From positions 1,302,001 to 1,366,000 of the forward strand of contig JACCLO010000011.1 in assembly GCA_029448655.1 (NCBI GenBank): a DNA stretch of 64,000 nucleotides, in the 5' to 3' direction. Shown here in pieces: positions 51,636 to 61,087 of the stretch. The notes under the pieces are model-generated. The model was given only the letters and a program-made list of their open reading frames with translations, was not told where the DNA came from and made no database searches. Within the stretch, counting starts at the first letter, position 1; each line of letters starts with the position of its first letter. This stretch comes from Wolfiporia cocos (lineage: Eukaryota; Basidiomycota; Agaricomycetes; Polyporales; Phaeolaceae). A program made the position numbers and the translations under genes.

Positions 51636-52342
51636 TTAGCAGTTTATTCAGGATTATTATGTCCAACTACAAGTTATCCGGGACTTATCCCATAATTGCC
51701 ACCCTTATCGCTTACATAACATAATGACACGGCACTAAGCCCTCACAACTAAGCATAACACACTAGTCAGGACTCATGTGTTATTCTAACGTCATAGCTA
51801 CAGCCTCTCGGCCCCAGCTCCAGACCTATGACCACATACACTGCGTTCAAGGCCTGCCTACTCTAAGGTCGTGTAGATGGGGATAAATGGAGCTAAGCAG
51901 TGCAGTATCTGGGTAGCCGAAGGGTCTGCACTAATTGTATATGCCACCCTTGAACTTCATGTAGATTACGGCAGCTATGCCCATGTATGATCATGATTAA
52001 ATTATGCAGTGTATACATGGCAGGTCCATGTGGAGATAGCTTGGTCCAGGCCTTATAGATTCAAGCAGACATATATGGTATATACCGATCCTGATTTACC
52101 TCCTGACCAGGCGCCCTGTTCTGATATAGGCACACATGGTCTACCCAGTCTGGCAGGACCTGTACACTGCTTGGACACTCATGTTCGACTTAGAAGCGTG
52201 GCCAATATATTTTTCTGATTTGCACTCTGACCACAACAATGACGGCAGTACATGCAGCCCAACACCTCCATTTCTCCACGAAAGTCTACCTCGAGCTGGT
52301 GCATATATGCCGCACTGTATCTGAGCTGCTACTGAAACCGCC
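51636..52342. other. No gene seen
   Basis: Only short frames. It could hold the promoter of the truncated monooxygenase gene, but no motif decides this. Confidence 0.35.
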
Positions 52343-52885
52343 ATGCCCGTCCCACTGACCAAGAAGAGCGATGCCGACGTGCTCATCATTGGTACTAGCC
52401 CTGCGGGGCTCATGTGCATGAATGCACTCGCGAACTTTGGCATGAACGTGTGCATCATGGACCAGCGGTCAGTGTATCGATCAAAGGGGATTGCGGATAT
52501 TATGCTGGCGATTCTCAGCCCTGCAAAGGTCGCAGCGGGCCAGGCAGATGGCATCCAGCCACGTGCAGTCGAAGTGTTCCAGGTGGAGCGTCTCCTGTCT
52601 CTATATCATGGTGTGCTCACTGGCAGGCAATAGGGCTATGGCCTGGCAGAGCGCCTACTGCACGAGGACAATTAGATGCACAGAGCTGTGAGCGGCGCCC
52701 CCTTGTGTGTACTGACCTGAGCTCAGCCCACAGCACAGGAGTTCTACAATCCCAGTCCTAATGGTGGCACCAAGGTACGCATGCCACGAATCTCATATGT
52801 GTCCATGTTGATCCTCGCAGAAGCGCACGGGGCGGATGCTCGGCATCACCACGCTGACGGCTCGGTATCTTTTCTGCACATGTGG
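52343..52885 (+). pseudogene. Phenol 2-monooxygenase-like gene, 5' fragment
   Basis: The full enzymes are FAD- and NADPH-dependent aromatic hydroxylases. ATG 52343 opens an exon with the FAD-binding Rossmann motif DVLIIGTSPAGL. A 51-nt GT-AG intron then lies in frame, before KVAAGQADGIQPR, the family signature. Further small exons read YGLAERLLHE, EFYNPSPNGG and RTGRMLGITTLTARY. Normal members have about 600-650 residues, but here homology stops near 52885 after about 130. One GTSPAG replaces the usual GAGPAG. The sequence beyond belongs to an unrelated minus-strand ORF, so the gene is truncated by a rearrangement or insertion. Confidence 0.7.
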
Positions 52886-53402
52886 TAAGCTGTCTCTCAC
52901 TCGACTCTTCTAGCTTAATGCTGAGGATCTGAACAGACCCTGGCGCCTTTCCACTCTTCTTGAGGCATTTACAGGACCGCCTTACGTGCTCGTCTTCATC
53001 TTCTTCGTCAGTCTCTCTCTCATGATCTTCTCTCCTTGCTGACACTGCCTCAAACTCGTTCAATTCATTTTGCAGGTTGGCGATCTCAGCATGGAGCTCA
53101 AGGTTTGGCTTGATAGCCAGGGTAAGAGGCCCCCCAGCGCTAGGATTGATAATGCCATGGTATTCTGCAAACTGCTGGATGGTTGGAACAGGTATGTCTG
53201 GACAGCTTTGAAACGTTGTCTTGAATTGCTGATACTGATGAAACAATAGGATGGCCGAGTCAGTTCCGGGACCAGGAGGTATAGCAGACATGGCAGAAGG
53301 GCCAGACTGAAGTAGAGGATGAGTGGGGGCCAAATCCTGATAGCTCATTGATGCAGCAAAGTGTCCTACCAGGAGGTGAGGGGAAAGCGGCGGTATATGC
53401 AC
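52758..53402 (-). CDS. Hypothetical protein, about 214 aa or less
   Basis: I do not recognise this protein. The frame runs from 53402 to 52758. It has a Pro/Ser-rich N-terminus, a predicted coiled coil with LHAEIANLQNELNEFE (about residues 100-120), a strongly acidic DEEDEDE patch and a Cys/Lys-rich segment. A GTGAGA donor near 52900 may end the exon, because the last 45 or so codons lie antisense to the monooxygenase fragment. It could be an ORF from an unrecognised element that truncated that gene. Confidence 0.35.
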   Translation of the reverse strand: MHIPPLSPHLLVGHFAASMSYQDLAPTHPLLQSGPSAMSAIPPGPGTDSAILLFHQYQQFKTTFQSCPDIPVPTIQQFAEYHGIINPSAGGPLTLAIKPNLELHAEIANLQNELNEFEAVSARREDHERETDEEDEDEHVRRSCKCLKKSGKAPGSVQILSIKLEESSERQLTTCAEKIPSRQRGDAEHPPRALLRGSTWTHMRFVACVPWCHH

Positions 53403-53998
53403 GCTGTGGCGACCGACACGATGAGCATGTGATCATGTTTTCGCCTGATCAGGCCAATAATAGTATTATTTGTTTGCCCAAACTTGGGGGAATAACGTGC
53501 TATATTTTATTATTGAGGCTAGGATGGTGGAACTACACCTACCCTACCGTGTCGGATTTAGCTGGACATAGATGCTCTACATCGATGCTCTTAGACAGGC
53601 ATAGATGATCTTGTCAGACCTGTACAATGCCTGGCTCTTGATACCTAGAGAGATACGAGTATAGCCTTCAAGTGCCAAGATAACCTCAACTACAAGCTAG
53701 GCGACTTAGCAGCATGAGCATAGGTGGGTATTTTCCAACTTTGTAGGGCTAGCTCCAGTTGAGCTAACAAGGCAAGCTCTGCTATGGTACATATAGCTCT
53801 ACACCTACAGTTCATAGCTAGCTCCACCCTTGATCACTAGGGGTCTGAACACAGTGATAGCAATGTCACCATCAGCAATGGCTGATGCCCATTGCATCAT
53901 AGTCCAGACTTAGCTACATCATCGTTACATCAACCAGTCCAGCCCTACAGGCCAGGCCATTACATCATTAGGTCCTAGACATTGATGATGTCACAAAC
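53403..53998. other. No gene seen
   Basis: Nothing recognisable on either strand. Confidence 0.4.
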
Positions 53999-54683
53999 GT
54001 GCCATCCTTACAACAGAATGGCACCATAGCATAATAATAGCCTCGCGCTATTACTGCTACTGGTCTGGCTCCTGCCAGTTACCATTGGGCTCTGGCACTT
54101 GCAGAGTCCCGGGCTTCTAGCCTCACGGCGAAGTCCAAGCCCTGGCCCTAGGCCACCTCATTGTCACCAGTTACCATACGGTCCAGTCAATAATACATGT
54201 CTATGATGACGCACCTTAGTAATGACACTAGGTCTGTCCGATGGCATATCTGACTTGGTGCCTCGACTTTGTCAGCACGTATCTCTGGCCAATAGCGGAG
54301 ATCTCTCAAGGTCCGGTACTCCGGCCTTCATGAATACCCGGGCTGTGCCCGCATTCACATGTCCACCTCATGGTGGAACCACATGCTCTCTCATTTATGA
54401 TTGGTCTGGCCATTACCAGCAGATCATGGCCTTTGTAGAGTAGCATCTTAGCTTGGTCACCTCTAGGCAACCAAGCCACATGTTCCCTTAGGGTATGTAC
54501 TATACAGTAGCACATGACCCATATTCAAGCATGTATTTAAGTAGGAGCTAGACGCTCTATACTTTAGTTCTATTCTTCTTGGTGTGCACTGTAGAAGTAT
54601 TCTCACCTCCTCTGTGCTTGACTGGTTCCTTACCTCCCTCCCCACTAAGGATAGGTGGTGAGTCCCACAGCTAGTCTGTATCA
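53999..54683 (+). repeat. LTR copy related to element 3
   Basis: It runs from TGTCACAAACG to a tail with TCCCACAGCTAGTCTGTATCA, like the element 3 LTR tail. The flanks do not match, so it is a decayed solo LTR or one side of a lost element. Confidence 0.55.
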
Positions 54684-56143
54684 CACTGCCTTGCATGCTA
54701 GACCCAAGACCTCAGCACCTACGCCTCCCCTTTAGTACCTTAGCCACAGCCCAGTGCTCGTGTCAGAGCCAGTGGCCGGTCACATGGTAGTTAGTCAATT
54801 ATGCTTATGTGTGCAGCACATGACTTTGGCCCAGTACATAGTAGCTTACACATTATGATTATGGCACATAGGTAGCATCGCACACAGACCAGGCCTTTAG
54901 GGCTGGCTGAGTACCTTAGAGTAGGCGGCTACCTCATGTATATATGCCCATGCATTCTGAGGTACTCCTCAGAACTATTCACCTCAGCATCCACTGACAT
55001 ACTGGTTGGACTGCCCTTTACTCTATCATCCCTGCATGTGCACCCTTGCTGTATTGCAACCACTTGCTAGTCTGGGGGTCTCCTCCTCACCTTGCATCTT
55101 GCCCTTAGGGGCTTAGCCTTAGACATTAGGACTTAGGGACATGGGGGGGGGGTCTTGGGTATGTTCCATGTCAAAAAGATAACCCCTATCTAATCAATAA
55201 CTGGCTGCTGGCACTACACCCCTATGTCTACAGTGAAAACTGTGACACATTAGGTAACCCTTGATGATTACTCCCTGTTGATATAACACATGCTATAGGT
55301 GTTGGCGGAATAGCCGGAGGCATGCGGTTAAGCGAGCTGCGCCGCCTGCCCTGATGTTAGTGACAGAATAAAAGGGGAATGTACTGGGGTAGCATACCTT
55401 TGCTCATTTGTACCTAAATCCTGAGTGGCAGTCAGTAATTGACATGGCTGGCTGGACCTTTGCCGCCATTTGTCAACAATAGGTACCCTCACCTGATGGG
55501 TAGACACCCATACATGTGACCTACTTAAGTGCCCAAAGGATCTAGCCACTTGCATGTGACCATGGGAATGTCCACATGATACTGCCATACTCAGCATGTC
55601 ATATTCTTAGGGATAAGGCTGTATAAGGGAAGGCTATCTAGATAGCTGCATATTATCTGATAGATAGCCATATCTAATTTTTTCCACCTTGGGCTTTGCC
55701 CAATGTTACTCTACCTGATCAGACTTGGTCTAGACAATGACATCATAACTTATGTCATAGGATAGGTTAGGGTTATATGCACAGTCAGCAGGATTACACA
55801 ACTTGTCCTGAGCCTCAGACTATCACAAACTGGACCAGCATACCCTTATAACCCCCTATACCATGCTATAAAGGGCATACCCCCTAAGGTGGCTATACAG
55901 CTGTCGCTCTCAGAGGGAAAGACACAGAAAGCTAGTCAAATAAGAGGGGACATGCCCCCACGATGAGAATAACAAGTGTCACAGATTCTGTGGCATAGCA
56001 CTGACATGCCTTTAGGCACTGGATATATAGGTGCTCCTGCCGGTATTCAAATATAGGGCTCTTTGGTCAGTAGTCACATGACCAGTAGATAGGTACATCA
56101 CATGCTCGTAGATACTACAGGTCACATGGACATTGCTTACATA
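54684..56143. repeat. LTR remnants, no gene
   Basis: 54770-55250 again has LTR-type words (CACACAGACCAGGCC, TATATATGCCC, CTAGTCTGGGGGTCTC) and ends near CTGTGACACATT. Another TGTCACAGATTCTGTGG start occurs at 55976 and is cut by element 3. A run of nine G lies near 55143. No ORF is supported. Confidence 0.4.
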
Positions 56144-56842
56144 TGTCACAGATTTGGGACATGCCACTATTTTTCCCGTATTTTTACCTATTTATCTGGT
56201 ATTTCTACGACCTTGTAGACATTTACGCTGCTAAGCGCCCGTCTACACGTACACGCAACCAAACAACACGTACACAACGCGGTATACGTCCACTTGTCAT
56301 AACAACACGTACATAACACGTTTGTACGCGTCCATGACTCAGCGGACTAACCTCCGGTGTCACGCGCCTTACTCATATCCCGGTACCGGGCTATGTCAGT
56401 ACAATTGGATAAGCGGCCCGCTCGTTATCACATGCCAATGACCTTACGATTACTCATATCCCGATACCGGAATATAAGAATCACATGCATGGCTTACTAA
56501 CGTAGCTACAGCCACTTTCACAACATGGACCTACGGTCCAAACAAACGATCTTACTGGTGCGGCCATTACCGGCGCACATGGTCTATTGTAGTTTACGAC
56601 TTAACCATATTAGTTATGTCTGCGCACAGACCACCTTCATGTTTGGCTCCCTTACCGGTAACCAAACAAAGCATGTATATAAGTAGGGCTATCACTGCGG
56701 ATAAGCCTTAGATTTGTTCTCTGCATTCGCACAGTTACATATCATCTCTGCTTGCGCCCACTAGTCTCCTCACCAACCTCCAGCAACCCCTTCAAGTCGC
56801 TTATTAGGTTATAGTGTGAGTCCCACAGTCTAGTCTGTGTCA
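56144..56842 (+). repeat. 5' LTR of element 3
   Basis: TGTCACAGATTTGG to CTAGTCTGTGTCA. TATATAA lies at 56676-56682, with the predicted transcript start at 56710. The tail TCCCACAG and CTGTGTCA matches the TRIM LTR tails. Confidence 0.85.
56676..56720 (+). promoter_or_regulatory. LTR promoter and predicted start, element 3
   Basis: The TATATAA box lies 34 bp before AGATTTGTTCT (56710-56720), which is an exact complement of the primer site at 56845-56855. Confidence 0.65.
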
Positions 56843-56844
56843 TA

Positions 56845-56855
56845 AGAACAAATCT
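56845..56855 (+). other. Self-priming primer-binding site, element 3
   Basis: AGAACAAATCT begins two bases after the LTR and is complementary over 11 nt to 56710-56720. Confidence 0.75.
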
Positions 56856-57863
56856 CCCCCATACCCCCACCCTTGCGCTTGCGCTTGGGTCTGGGTTTCT
56901 ATCCTACAGGGGCTATTACTTGTTGCTGCGCACATCCCTTTCTGCCTGACAAGGCGATTGGGGTGATAGTTGAGATCTGGGGGATACATCGCCATCCTCG
57001 GCAGAGGATTGGCAACCAGGGAAGCCACACCGCCTTTTTAGGCAGGAGGCCTACCTAACCCGGACTCCAGGGTCAAGGAGACATGGTCCTCGCTGACAAG
57101 CTTGGACTATGCGCGGTTAAGACCCGCCTGTGGAGAAAAGGGGACGGTCTGCCTGTGTGCGCCCAACCCCCTGTCATGGCAAGCGTTGTTCAGCGCCCCA
57201 TCACTATCCACAGGGTCATCATTATGATGGCGTGGGAATTTTCCAAAGCCGCCTCCCAGGCGTAAGGGACCTGCTTTGAACCCGTTATGGGAAAAGCAGT
57301 GAGGGGGGTGACGTAAAAAATCACCCTGCCATAGGTCACTCGCGGTAGCCAATAGCATAAGTCCTCCGGGCAGCTCGGCGTGCGAGCATGGGTCAAACGG
57401 ATTTGGGGCCCCATTGGAAGAGAAGCGCGTGGCCCACTCCTTCGGGATGTGGAGCGCTGCTGTCTCGCGATCTTAGATCGACAGTGGTTTTTTAGCCCTG
57501 ATGTGACACCCATGTGGCTACAGACGGCAACCTCATTGTTGAAGCATGGACAGGCTAAGGGATGTAAAATCCCAGCCACTTTCCGGCATCGTCCCTCCGG
57601 GGCGGTGTCGTGTATCCGAATCCCAATCATCTGACCCAGGAACCGGCCTGGCAGTCAGCAACTCTACCCCTGGAGTCGGCGCCTCTGACCGTTAGGGTCA
57701 TGCGAATATCCGCGCCGTCTCGGCACAGGGTTTGCGCGCAACATAAGAGTAATTATGCCCCGTAGTACACCTTCTTTGCTCCTGAAAAGGAGTCCACTAC
57801 CCTACCTTACATAATCCCTTTCATTCCTGTTCTTGGACGTATCACTGGGAAACTTTGTTTCTC
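56856..57863 (+). other. Long untranslated leader of element 3
   Basis: About 1 kb without a supported ORF. The part near 56876-56905 (TTGCGCTTGGGTCTGGGTTTC) resembles the same place in the TRIM interiors, as does CCTCTGACC with GGGTCATGCGAA near 57680-57705. A packaging or dimerisation role is an inference. Confidence 0.5.
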
Positions 57864-58787
57864 ATGAAGGCTGCACTTTCTAGAATCATGCCCCGCGTTA
57901 CCCGTCGCACCCGTGGCTCCTCCACTGCCCCCTACGTTAAGCCGGCGAAGCGGTCCCTTCTCAGCCGCATCGACACCACCGACATTCCTCGGGCAGAGGA
58001 CGTCACCTACACCCTTCCTGTAAAGGAAGATTACACTGGGAAACTCCATCTTTGGGAGATTCCCGTCCACATGCCAAAGCACATTGCTGAGGCTGGGAAA
58101 CCCGCTCCTCGACCTCCCAAACCAGTTCCGCTCGCTAAGCGTATCTGGACAGAGGAAGAGAAGCTAGCGCAATCCATTACCGCCATGGAGAACCTAATCG
58201 AACTCCGCGAACTCAACAAGCTCAAGATCGCCCGCGATAAGCTGAATAAGCGAATCGCCGCCAAACAAGCCGCCAAGGAAGCCAAGCAAGCAGCTTCTTC
58301 ACTGGCCCTCCGTCTCTCCAGCCCGGCGGCCGGACCTTCAGTTCCGGCCAACCACAAGATTCTCGACCCTTCCCTCGTCTTCGGGAAGAAGAAGCCTCTC
58401 CAAGCATGCGATCAAGTTATTCCCATGCTAGAAGGCACTCTCACTCGTCTCACTCCTCTCGCCAACCACCCCCCTAATTACCCAGGCTTCCATATGGAAA
58501 ACGACATGCGTTTCCATACTATGGTAGTAGAATTGGAGGATCTGGTGGATAACGTAAAGGATAGAGCGAGACGGGGGAGGATCACCAATAGAGACTGGAG
58601 AATTATGAAAAAGTATTGCAAACAGCTCGGCAATATTTCCTTTTTGGATTGGCGTACGGACTTGGCTCGTATCGTAGCAGAATGCGTAGCGCTACAAATT
58701 ACTTTTGCCTTCGGTGTAACACCACCTGACAAGGTGGCAGGGCCCTCAACTACTTTGGTAGAAGAGGATATACTCGCGATTGTATAG
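57864..58787 (+). CDS. ORF1 upstream of gag in element 3
   Basis: I do not recognise a family. ATG 57864 (or 57888) opens about 307 residues. The N-terminus is very basic (Arg/Lys-rich). A Pro-rich segment follows, then a charged helical stretch with ELRELNKLKIARDKLNKR (about 110-150) that is likely coiled coil, then a C-terminal domain with FHTMVVELEDLVDNVKDRAR and DWRIMKKYCKQLG. No zinc knuckle, protease or membrane segment is seen. It lies between the leader and gag, 148 bp before the gag ATG. An extra ORF before gag is unusual for Ty3 elements. The basic N-terminus suggests, but does not show, nucleic-acid binding. Confidence 0.75.
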   Translation: MKAALSRIMPRVTRRTRGSSTAPYVKPAKRSLLSRIDTTDIPRAEDVTYTLPVKEDYTGKLHLWEIPVHMPKHIAEAGKPAPRPPKPVPLAKRIWTEEEKLAQSITAMENLIELRELNKLKIARDKLNKRIAAKQAAKEAKQAASSLALRLSSPAAGPSVPANHKILDPSLVFGKKKPLQACDQVIPMLEGTLTRLTPLANHPPNYPGFHMENDMRFHTMVVELEDLVDNVKDRARRGRITNRDWRIMKKYCKQLGNISFLDWRTDLARIVAECVALQITFAFGVTPPDKVAGPSTTLVEEDILAIV

Positions 58788-58935
58788 TAGAAATACTATC
58801 ATCTTTTAACTCTGAAATAGAGTGCGAGTGTGATCTATAACGAAAGTCGCAGCTTTCAAAACCAATCCCTTCTTAAGAATCTAAGACAATGAGTAACCGG
58901 AAACTAACATTCGTCACAAACAGATTCACAAAAAA

Positions 58936-60933
58936 ATGTCTTCCACCTCCTCCGTCAGCACTCCCCTCGCTCCCCGCAAGATGCGCCTCCGCTCAGAAGG
59001 CCCGGTGACACCGGTAGCTGGTCCCTCGGGAACCCAGCAACTGGTGACGCTGGAGCACCTAAGCGAGGGAGAAGAAGAGGAAGAGGAAGGAGAAGAGGAA
59101 ATGCCGGAGTTCGCTCCCCCGCAAAGGGAATCTCCGACCAACCCCATGGGTACACGCCCAGGCTCCCCCATTGCCGGATACCCACCGGCTCGTCGAACTC
59201 GCCCTATCGGGCCCGCCACCACCCTGGAAATGGAATTTTCGGGTCCGACACGACAGACCAATGTCGCTGTCGAGAACAACCTCAAGGCGTACCTTCCTGA
59301 GGAGGAACACCACAAGGTGGATGGGTCCATACATGGGCCAATCATCGATGCCGCCGTACAACGAAGTGCGGCCATAAGCCATGACACCACCGACACCCTA
59401 GGTCGAATGGTGCACGCCCGCCTGGAGCGTATCCATGAACGAATCGATTCCCTGGCTGGGCAATCCAGGGCAATCGAACAGAAGGCCCAAGACGAGCTAC
59501 ACGAAGCGGTCAATTCGGTCCGGAACGAGGTATTGTCCACCATGGTGGGCCTCGGCAAGGAACTCCGACAGGAGTACACCGCCAAGCTCTCCGAAATGGA
59601 GAAGCAGCTCCGAAAGGACTACCGGTCCCGGCTGGACGACCTCGAGGATGCGTTCGCAGAGCGCATGGAGAAGGTTGACGAGGAACTTCGGAGAATTCGC
59701 AAGAATCCCTCCGTTCCCAACCCTCCCGGCATCCGCACGCCCCCGGAAGACCCGGCACCGGCCCCCGGTCATGCTCAAGCCAGAGCAGCCGAGGCCGCTG
59801 CCGCCGCACAAGCTGCAGCCGCTGCTGCAGCAGCCGTCGCCCCGCAGATTCCAGGTCTGCCTCAAAACCTGAAAATCCCCCCTCCCCCCGAATTCTCTGG
59901 GTCATCTGGAAAGGTGACTGCGCAGGAATGGGTGGAGAAGATGGGCCTGTACTTCGGTACGCTCAGGGTCTACGATGACCATGACCGTATCACCACGGCC
60001 CTCTTCCGCGTCACAGGGGACGCATACAAGTTTTTCTCGCCTCTCATCAAGAAGGCAGGAAACGGTGAACCTCTCGGCACCTGGGAGGACTTCACCAAAT
60101 CCGTAATGGTGCAATATGGGAAGATGACGGATAAGGAGATCGCGAAGAAGGAAATTCGCGGCTACTACGGCACGAAGGGCAAGGAACTGGCAGAATCGAA
60201 CTATTTCAATTACTGCGAACGGTTCCGCACCCTCGGCCGACTCTCCGAAACCGCCAACGAGACTCTGGTGTGGGAATTCACCGAGACTCTCCCTGAAAAG
60301 GTCAAGGACACCTTAAACGTCCTCGGCAAAACCCCGTTCTTCAAGGCACCCACCGACATCGAGCCTCTGATCGACTTCGCTCTAGAAATGTATCAGACAT
60401 CTTACCCTGACAAGATCAAGGGCTCGATCTTCGAGAGGGCCGGCAAGAAGGACTCGGCACCTGCCGAAAAGAAGGAGACGTCCTCCGCTTCTGCAAAGAA
60501 GTCGGAGAAAAAGAAGGACAAGGGAAAGGCGCCCGCCAAAGCCCCCGCCGACACCGCCAATGCCGTCTGCACCTACTGCAAGCAGACGGGACACTATTTC
60601 AACAAGTGTCCTAAGCTTGCCGCGGACAAGGCTGCGGGAACGTTCGTGCCTGCCGCTCAGCGGGCCGAACAACAAAGGGCGAAGGATGCAGCTGCCGCGT
60701 CCGGAAAGACCACGGCTGCTCCTTCGGGTAGTGGAAAGGGACAGGCTTCTGGCAAGAAGCCGTACTCGGCGCCCCCCGCGGATGGCAAGACGTATCGTGC
60801 CCGAACGATCTGGGAAGAAGTGACGGCTGACTCAAGCTCAGCAGGACCCTCGGCCCCCGCCACCACCGTCGCCAATGTCGGGACCATCTCGGTTCCCCTT
60901 GCCCCAACCACACGTCTCGAAGACGTTCTGTGA
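58936..60933 (+). CDS. gag: Gag protein of element 3
   Basis: This 665-residue structural protein has an acidic Glu-rich patch (about 40-55), a long coiled coil with many Glu, Arg and Leu residues (about 160-260), an Ala-rich linker, a Retrotrans_gag-like domain (about 320-480), a Lys/Ala-rich stretch and one CCHC knuckle CTYCKQTGHYFNKC (about 545-558). The ATG at 58936 follows an A-rich run. It is longer than element 1 gag and has no Gly/Pro linker. The stop is TGA at 60931-60933. No break is seen. Confidence 0.88.
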   Translation: MSSTSSVSTPLAPRKMRLRSEGPVTPVAGPSGTQQLVTLEHLSEGEEEEEEGEEEMPEFAPPQRESPTNPMGTRPGSPIAGYPPARRTRPIGPATTLEMEFSGPTRQTNVAVENNLKAYLPEEEHHKVDGSIHGPIIDAAVQRSAAISHDTTDTLGRMVHARLERIHERIDSLAGQSRAIEQKAQDELHEAVNSVRNEVLSTMVGLGKELRQEYTAKLSEMEKQLRKDYRSRLDDLEDAFAERMEKVDEELRRIRKNPSVPNPPGIRTPPEDPAPAPGHAQARAAEAAAAAQAAAAAAAAVAPQIPGLPQNLKIPPPPEFSGSSGKVTAQEWVEKMGLYFGTLRVYDDHDRITTALFRVTGDAYKFFSPLIKKAGNGEPLGTWEDFTKSVMVQYGKMTDKEIAKKEIRGYYGTKGKELAESNYFNYCERFRTLGRLSETANETLVWEFTETLPEKVKDTLNVLGKTPFFKAPTDIEPLIDFALEMYQTSYPDKIKGSIFERAGKKDSAPAEKKETSSASAKKSEKKKDKGKAPAKAPADTANAVCTYCKQTGHYFNKCPKLAADKAAGTFVPAAQRAEQQRAKDAAAASGKTTAAPSGSGKGQASGKKPYSAPPADGKTYRARTIWEEVTADSSSAGPSAPATTVANVGTISVPLAPTTRLEDVL

Positions 60934-61087
60934 AGAACACACCAGCCCCGCAGCGGCTGGGAGTGTACAGCGCCCCGAAGAAGCGCACCTCTACGAAGAG
61001 GCTTCACAGAGACCCCTTATCTTGTGGGAAGATAAGGCGGTCGTACGTCACCCGGTATCCCATCTCGGTATATTCGGTAACTCGGCA

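Noticed and set aside
53999..54683. A complete solo LTR with target duplication
   Set aside because: The flanking bases GATGA and CACTG do not match, so it is reported only as an LTR copy.
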